Positions 58,752-64,000 of a stretch of 64,000 nt of DNA are shown here, in pieces. Origin of the DNA: Diaporthe sp. PMI_573 (taxonomy: Eukaryota > Ascomycota > Sordariomycetes > Diaporthales > Diaporthaceae); assembly GCA_021399435.1 (NCBI GenBank), contig JAJTUP010000021.1, positions 868,001 through 932,000 on the forward strand, written 5' to 3'. The position numbers and the translations under genes were made by a program. The notes beneath the pieces were generated by a model. It searched no databases. It was not told the DNA's origin and worked only from the letters and a program-made list of their open reading frames with translations. Positions within the stretch are counted from its first letter, which is position 1; each line of letters opens with the position of its first letter.

Positions 58752-60287
58752 TCATCTCACATACATCTCAACCGTACAGAGATCCTCAATGTCGGCATCT
58801 TCGACTGTCCCAGATCCCTCCAACCACTCCCCCTCGTATCTCAGCTTGATCTCGCGGTCATTGGGGATCTTCCTCATCTTTCGTATCGCAGGAATGAGGA
58901 GACGGACCTCCATGTCCGTGTAGACTGCCAATTTGAACGGCTCTTGGTCTTTCTCCTTGATGGAAATCCGGATTTTTTCGTTTTTGTCTTTGGGCTCCTC
59001 CGCAGGCTCCTCGTCGGAGACGTTCTCGACCAGGTCGCCTCGTTTCATCATCCTCTGCTTCTCCTCTTCAGCAAGCCAGCCGTCGTAGTCCTCTTGGGTC
59101 CAGGCCTCGAGCAGGACGCCTCCCCTCACGAAACCAGGAGTCGAGGACGAGCTTGAGTCCTCGGCAACCGACGGTTTCCAGCCCAAGTTGACGCCTGTGG
59201 ACACGTCGTAGATCTTGCGGCGCTTCCAGGTGAGAAAGATGTTTGCCTCGTCCCCCTCTGAGATCGCATGGCCCATCTTCCTTAGCCACAACAAGAATGT
59301 CCTGCGGATGACTCCTAGATTCTGGTTCATACCACGCTTCGCGCCGAAAGGGCCGAGGTCGGGGAACCTTGCGATGCGTGATTGAACGAAAATCTTGACC
59401 TCGATCATAGGCTCCCTCTTGAGTGCGCCCTCTGGGGTCGAGGGTTGAAATTCAGATCTGGACGCTGCAGCAGCAGCCGCATCAGCCTTGGCGGCAGCCT
59501 CACGCTCGCGAGCTCGCTGAACGAAATGCGCGAATGGGTCATCATCATCTGCAGGGTCGGTTGGGTTCTCGAACACGTCGTCGTCGCTGTCATCGATTGT
59601 GATTGGACCAGGACTTGGCGTCTTCTCTTCCCGAGATACTGATACATCCTTGATTGTTCTCGTGCTGGTCGTCGACGTGGAGATTGCGCGCGTGGCGGCA
59701 GGGAGCTCCTCAAAGGCATCATCGTCCTCATCGTCTAGGGAAACCACCTCGTTCGCGCATGGCTGATTGGAACTCGATCGTGTGGGTGTAAGAAGAGAGT
59801 CGCTTTGCACCGGCGGTTGCATCCTTTCCTTTCCTTTGCTCTTGGCCGGCGACGGCGTTGACGGCTTGGTGTATAATTTCCGCGGAGACGTTGAAACAGA
59901 CTTTGTGACGCGACGTGGGGGGGTTGGTGGCCCGTACAGGTCCTCTGCGGTCTCCCAAAAGCCATTCGTGGGCACAGGCGACGAGAGCTTGCGGCGCTTG
60001 GAAGATGGAGGCGATGGAGACTGGGTGCTTGCTGGAGAGAGTCGATCTTGCTCTTCGCCTCTTCCTTCTGGTGTGGCCTGTCGGTGCTCCTGCTCCTGCA
60101 CCACGAAAGGGAAGAAGTCCCGGGACCGCCTGAACAAGTCGAGCCCATCTTCGTCCTCGCCCGCTTCCTTGCCCGGATGGTTGCGGCTTGATTCGGGGCT
60201 ATGTGTTGGCTTAGGACCTGACTTGAGGAACGCGAAAGCCTTCTTTTTCTTGAGGCCTTTTACAGGCGTGCCCATTGTGTCGGCCAT
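58752..60287 (-). CDS. RAD60/ESC2/NIP45-like SUMO-like-domain protein
   Basis: Genome-stability factor of the Rad60-Esc2-NIP45 family, which carry SUMO-like domains and work with the SUMO pathway and Smc5/6. It is intronless, 511 aa from ATG 60287. The N-terminal half is disordered and Ser/Pro/Asp-rich, with acidic SIM-like stretches such as VVSLDDEDDD and ITIDDSDDDVFE. A middle region (IEVKIFVQSRI to VNLGWKP) resembles the first SUMO-like domain. The C-terminal Rad60-SLD spans about residues 430-511 (IRISIKEKDQEPFKLAVYTD to DLCTVEMYVR). A basic KKKK and RKRRK-like signals suit nuclear location. Orthology to a single yeast gene is not settled. Confidence 0.82.
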   Translation of the reverse strand: MADTMGTPVKGLKKKKAFAFLKSGPKPTHSPESSRNHPGKEAGEDEDGLDLFRRSRDFFPFVVQEQEHRQATPEGRGEEQDRLSPASTQSPSPPSSKRRKLSSPVPTNGFWETAEDLYGPPTPPRRVTKSVSTSPRKLYTKPSTPSPAKSKGKERMQPPVQSDSLLTPTRSSSNQPCANEVVSLDDEDDDAFEELPAATRAISTSTTSTRTIKDVSVSREEKTPSPGPITIDDSDDDVFENPTDPADDDDPFAHFVQRAREREAAAKADAAAAAASRSEFQPSTPEGALKREPMIEVKIFVQSRIARFPDLGPFGAKRGMNQNLGVIRRTFLLWLRKMGHAISEGDEANIFLTWKRRKIYDVSTGVNLGWKPSVAEDSSSSSTPGFVRGGVLLEAWTQEDYDGWLAEEEKQRMMKRGDLVENVSDEEPAEEPKDKNEKIRISIKEKDQEPFKLAVYTDMEVRLLIPAIRKMRKIPNDREIKLRYEGEWLEGSGTVEDADIEDLCTVEMYVR

Positions 60288-61151
60288 GGTGGGGCTCCAG
60301 CGTCAAGTTGCTCGCGCAGGATAATCAGAATGTCGTGAAAGGCGAGTGGGCTTCGAATCCGTCGGCTTCGGGGTCCAGACTGAAGTCCTAGCCTGACTGG
60401 TGGGGTCGTGAGCTCGACTGCAACAGCAAATGCGGCCAGAGAATGGGCAAGCGCAGGGACAGTCTGCTTTAGCGGCTGGCAACTACCATGTGGTCTACCT
60501 TGGTACTTTGTAGCTTGAAAAGGTGGCTTCTTTGGGAAAATCCAGGCAAGATGGAAGAGAAATGGTTGATTGGGCTGGAAAGTGGCGCTTTGCTTGTCGC
60601 GATGGGGGCGCGACGACGAAGCGCGTGTCAACCGTGGCGTGTTTAATGAGAATCAAAAAGAGCAAGACGACTTCAATGCAGCTGCCGGGGCAACGAGTGG
60701 GGGGGTTCGACTCGACAGTGCGGAAGCTTAACCCAGCCCACAGATCTGTTAGGACAGGGGCTGTAGAATGTTGTGCCTGAGGGGTAAGGCAGTTCGTGCC
60801 AGCGTGCCAGCGTGCTGAGGTCAAATCGTGGGGAGCCGAGGCAGGCCCACTTGTCTCCACTCTGAATAGTAAACTCCGGCCGGGGATTGCTGCAGTTGCC
60901 CCGTGCGGTCCGTCCCAGGCCCGAGGTGTTCAAAACGACAAGAGGAACGATGCATAGCTTCACGTGGGTCGCCATCTACGAATCCTGCGCGTATTTCTTC
61001 GTCGGTAGTCTTGTCTTCCTCCTCGCAGTGGCTTGCGACCAAGAGATTGAAAAGACGAGAGCCCCATTCTACAAATCTCTTCTCGACCCCTTGAACTCGT
61101 GGATCTTTGGTTGAAGTTGATGATATAATCAGCCTCGCTACATCAGACATC
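60288..61151. other. Divergent promoter region, RAD60-like and SPS19-like genes
   Basis: About 0.86 kb. A 54-codon frame at 60950-61114 with one hydrophobic stretch is present but unsupported. A CACGTG occurs near 60961. Confidence 0.5.
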
Positions 61152-62302
61152 ATGGCTGTCGACCGCTCAGAGTTCCTGAGCAGCATTTACAGAGAAGGGA
61201 TTTTCAGTAAGCACACTCACTCGAGACCCCGGATACTTCGGAGTCTGACGTGGCTGCTCTTATCAGACAACAGGGTCGTCTTCGTGACCGGAGGCGCTGG
61301 TACCATCTGCAAAGTACAGACGAAGGCTCTCGTCTATCTGGGTGCAAACGCCTGCATCCTTGGGCGCAACGTCGAAAAGACCGAGGCAGGCGCCAAGGAG
61401 ATAGCAGCCGTCCGCAATGGCGCCAAGGTCATCGGTATTGGCGGCGTTGACGTGAGAAATGTATGTGATCGTCAATGCCACCGCTGCGACAACGTCCCGA
61501 AACATACTGACCAAGATCCACAGTTCGACAGCCTCAAGGCTGCAGCCGATCGTTGTGCCAAGGAACTTGGTGCTATTGACTTTGTCATGTCTGTCCCCAT
61601 GCGATTCACCACATCCTGATGGCGGACCTCCGCGTACTGACCGTCCTCTCCTCAAGCGCGGGCGCAGCAGGCAACTTCGTCGCTCCCATCTCAGGGCTGT
61701 CCCCTAACGGCTTCAGGTCCGTCATCGAGATCGACACAATCGGCACTTTCAACACCGTCAAGGCCACGGCGCCGTATCTGGTCGAATCGGCCGCCCGGAA
61801 CCCAAACCCACCACCCGCCGGCCAGGTCGGAACAGGAGGGCGGATCCTAGCCGTGTCGGCTACCTTCCACTACACCGGCCTCCCCCTCCAGTCCCACGTC
61901 AGCGCCGCAAAGGCCGGGGTCGACAGCATCATGGCAAGCGTCTCCCTCGAGTACGGGCCGATGGGAGTATGTGCCAATGTTATTTCACCTGGTGGCATCG
62001 ACGGAACCGAGGGCCTAGAGCGGCTTGCCAGTAGCACAGCCGCACACAGCGAGGCAGCCACAGCTGCTATTCCGAGTGGGAGGTGGGGCACCGTCCGCGA
62101 TATCGCGGATGCGACCGTGTGGCTGTTCAGTGACGCTGCCAACTACGTCAATGGTCACGTCCTCGTTGTCGACGGGGCAGCATGGAGGAGCCCCGGCGCA
62201 ATGGCTGTTGGTCTTGATGAGGGTATGCAGTATCCCGGCTTTTTGAAAACCGGGCACTCTCAGAATATCAAGACTGGGAAGAAGTCGGATAGCAAATTGT
62301 AA
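61152..62302 (+). CDS. SPS19: Peroxisomal 2,4-dienoyl-CoA reductase (SPS19 type)
   Basis: NADPH-dependent SDR that reduces 2,4-dienoyl-CoA esters during beta-oxidation of unsaturated fatty acids. Exons 61152-61206, 61267-61460, 61524-61588 and 61657-62302 give about 319 aa. The cofactor motif is VTGGAGTIC near residue 25. IDFVIAGAAGNFVAPI is rebuilt over intron 3. The catalytic region SATFHYTGLPLQSHVSAAKAG has the DECR-type arrangement, with no classical YxxxK, and SPGGIDGTEG follows. The C-terminus is Ser-Lys-Leu, a canonical PTS1 peroxisomal signal. The third donor is GTCTGT, weak but the only one that restores the conserved sequence. Confidence 0.93.
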
Positions 62303-62732
62303 CCTTGCTGTCCAAGTAGATGGGCAGCGGTTGAGGTCAGTCATTGCCAGGGAGGTACGTTGAGAGCTGCAATCTTGTATTAAGTATTCTGTTGTCCAAC
62401 TAGCGCCTGCAATCTATGCCGCTCATGCCAATGCCAGTCTGTAAGAATCTCTCCCAACGGCTTTTGCCTCAAGCTCCTTGAACCACCCACAACGCCTCGA
62501 ACCCCACGCCTCGACGCTGTTGTTGTCTGTCGCGAGAGTCGGGGTGGGGGCGCGAGTCCACTGCCTGACCTTGACTAATGTGCCTGGGTTGAAGCTGCCA
62601 CTGTTCGGGAGCAGTGGCGGCCTGACGCGCGAAGCCAGTTACCTGACGCTCATCCGGGTGTACCTAGTTGCACAGAAACTCCATGCCTGTGCCTGTGCCT
62701 GCCTGGCGAAGAAAGCTTTTCAGCCCGACGCC
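62303..62732. other. Convergent 3' intergenic region
   Basis: Spacer between the tail-to-tail SPS19-like and eIF3j genes. No feature recognised. Confidence 0.6.
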
Positions 62733-63815
62733 TCACATGAAGTCATCATCACCGAACTCATTGTCGTCGTAAGCAGTGGTGTCGGTATTGGTAGGCCGAG
62801 ACATAGCCAGGGTCGTCTTCGTCTTGGCCGCCTTGGACTTCTTGCCGCCCTTCTCCTGTGCCTTCTCCTCCTTGAGCTTCTCATTGCTGAGAGTCGTCAA
62901 GGCGCTGGCGACCTTCTTGATCTGGTCACTGGGCAGCTCCTTAGCCAGCTGCTTCGCGAACTCGACGAGGAACAGCGTGTAGTGAGCCTTCTTGGAGTTG
63001 CCGGAGATAATGGGGGCCATCACCTCGCGGAGCTGTTCGAACTGTGCCTTGGTCTTGGGGTCGAAGAGAGCCACCGTGGACAAGTCGACCAGGTTGTTGG
63101 GGTCCTTGGGGTCAGGCACGCTGGACCCCTTGATGACTGCCTTGCGGGAGGAAGGAACACCACCGACATCACCACCGAAGAGATCCTCGGCGTGCTTGAG
63201 ATCAGCCTCCTGCTGGGCTCGAGCAAGCCGGGCCCTTTTGGTGGCTTCATCCTCGTCGGACTCGTAGTCCGAATCCTCCTCGTTCTGCTTTTGACGCTCC
63301 GCAATCCTCTCCTGAAGGCGCTGTGTCTTGGACTTCTTGTTGGCCTTTGCTTCGGCCTCGGCCTTGGCCTTTGCCTCGGCGGCCTTCTTTACCTTCTCGC
63401 GCTCAACCTCCGAGTCCTCAGCTGCGTCCCAGGAGTCTAGAACCTGCGAGTAACCTGGTTAGTCAGACTTCGACAGAGGAGTCAGGCTGGGCGGCGAGAT
63501 GCCTACATCGTCACCGTCTTCCTCATCATCGAACTTGCGTCGGCCGGCCGCGGCAGCCTTGGTGGTCTCGTCGGGGGAGCTGGAGGCATCGGAAGCCTCT
63601 TCGTCATCTGCGAGCGGAAGACGTTGTCAGTTTGATGCAGAGAAAGAGCGGCCAGCCCGTGACATGTTTCTCATGACTGTTGACTCTCAACTTCCAAACG
63701 GACCGGTCACATGCAGCGCTGTCGGAGCAAAGAGGAAGGCTGCGATCCAACTGGTTGCCTGGTTGCATTGTGCACAGCGCGAGGATGAGTCTTACGTACC
63801 CCACTTTCCAGCCAT
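62733..63815 (-). CDS. HCR1: Translation initiation factor eIF3 subunit J (Hcr1)
   Basis: Loosely attached eIF3 subunit acting in 40S binding and in termination/recycling. Exons 63815-63800 (only 16 nt), 63607-63507 and 63443-62733 give about 275 aa. The first exon codes MAGKW plus one base and joins to an acidic GDDEEASDASS stretch; MxxxW followed by acidic residues is the family N-terminus. The middle is a charged Lys/Glu/Ala helix, then AEDLFGG, LSTVALFDPKTKAQFEQLREVM and the C-terminal LAMSRPTNTDTTAYDDNEFGDDDF block. Splice sites were chosen by frame and are GT-AG. Confidence 0.93.
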
Positions 63816-64000
63816 GATGATGATGGTTTCGGATATTTAAAGGTGGATAGGAGCGATTTGAGGGTTTAGGTACTCCTGAGAGATCGCGGGGCCTCTGCTC
63901 TTGGTAGTCGAAAGGAACAATCTCAACTGCTCGGTTGTGTTGATATTGTGGCTCCTTTGGGCACGAGCCAGAAAAAAAGGCAACCCGACTTAGGCGCAGA

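Noticed and set aside
60950..61114. 54-codon frame with one hydrophobic stretch upstream of the SPS19-like gene
   Set aside because: Short, unsupported by any family and located in a divergent promoter; a small membrane protein cannot be excluded but is not claimed.

Overview
The window is nuclear DNA of a filamentous ascomycete (Pezizomycotina, probably Sordariomycetes). Genes carry short GT-AG introns (mostly 50-140 nt) with CTAAC/CTGAC-like branch sites, and the housekeeping genes are typically fungal (COT-1 NDR kinase, TIM54, MDM31, RSC7, a CLG1-type cyclin). I assembled all gene models by hand by joining reading frames across splice sites. Spans run from start to stop codon and include introns.

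Layout. (1) 0.25-9.9 kb: a secondary-metabolism-type block of O-methyltransferase, 14-TM MFS efflux pump, second O-methyltransferase and a naphthol/versicolorin-type SDR reductase. No PKS, NRPS or terpene backbone is present, so the core gene probably lies left of base 1. The pump and the reductase share an identical 15-bp dyad, GGCCG-N5-CGGCC, about 180 bp before their start codons. (2) 11.9-16 kb: conserved genes for TFIIB and RSC7. (3) 16-26.6 kb: a gene-free, simple-repeat-rich stretch ending in a long pyrimidine-rich leader of a CLG1-like cyclin. (4) 26.6-38.3 kb: conserved core genes: cyclin, FYV6-like splicing protein, TIM54, COT-1, SF3A2/PRP11. (5) 38.5-43.6 kb: accessory DNA with a 5'-incomplete DUF7580-like ORF, an orphan fungal homologue of bacterial tungstate-binding protein TupA (with a 14-nt exon), and a decayed aminoglycoside-phosphotransferase-like fragment. 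(6) 43.7-51.7 kb: a secreted S1/P1 nuclease (with a 12-nt exon and a GC-AG intron), exopolyphosphatase PPX1, a membrane-anchored histidine phosphatase and a P450. (7) 51.7-54.3 kb: gene-free. (8) 54.4-63.8 kb: conserved genes for MDM31, PNO1, a RAD60/ESC2-like protein, peroxisomal 2,4-dienoyl-CoA reductase (SKL terminus) and eIF3j.

The most striking observation is that one intron of the S1/P1 nuclease gene and the last intron of the P450 gene, about 5 kb away on the other strand, are near-identical from the 5' splice site to the branch point. The two genes are unrelated, so this looks like an introner-like element that has created or moved introns here. Next in interest are the shared promoter dyad in the metabolite block and the tungstate-binding-protein homologue.

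Limits: no RNA data and no database search were available. Exon borders are chosen by frame and family similarity; the first exon of RSC7 and the fourth exon of the P450 are the least certain.
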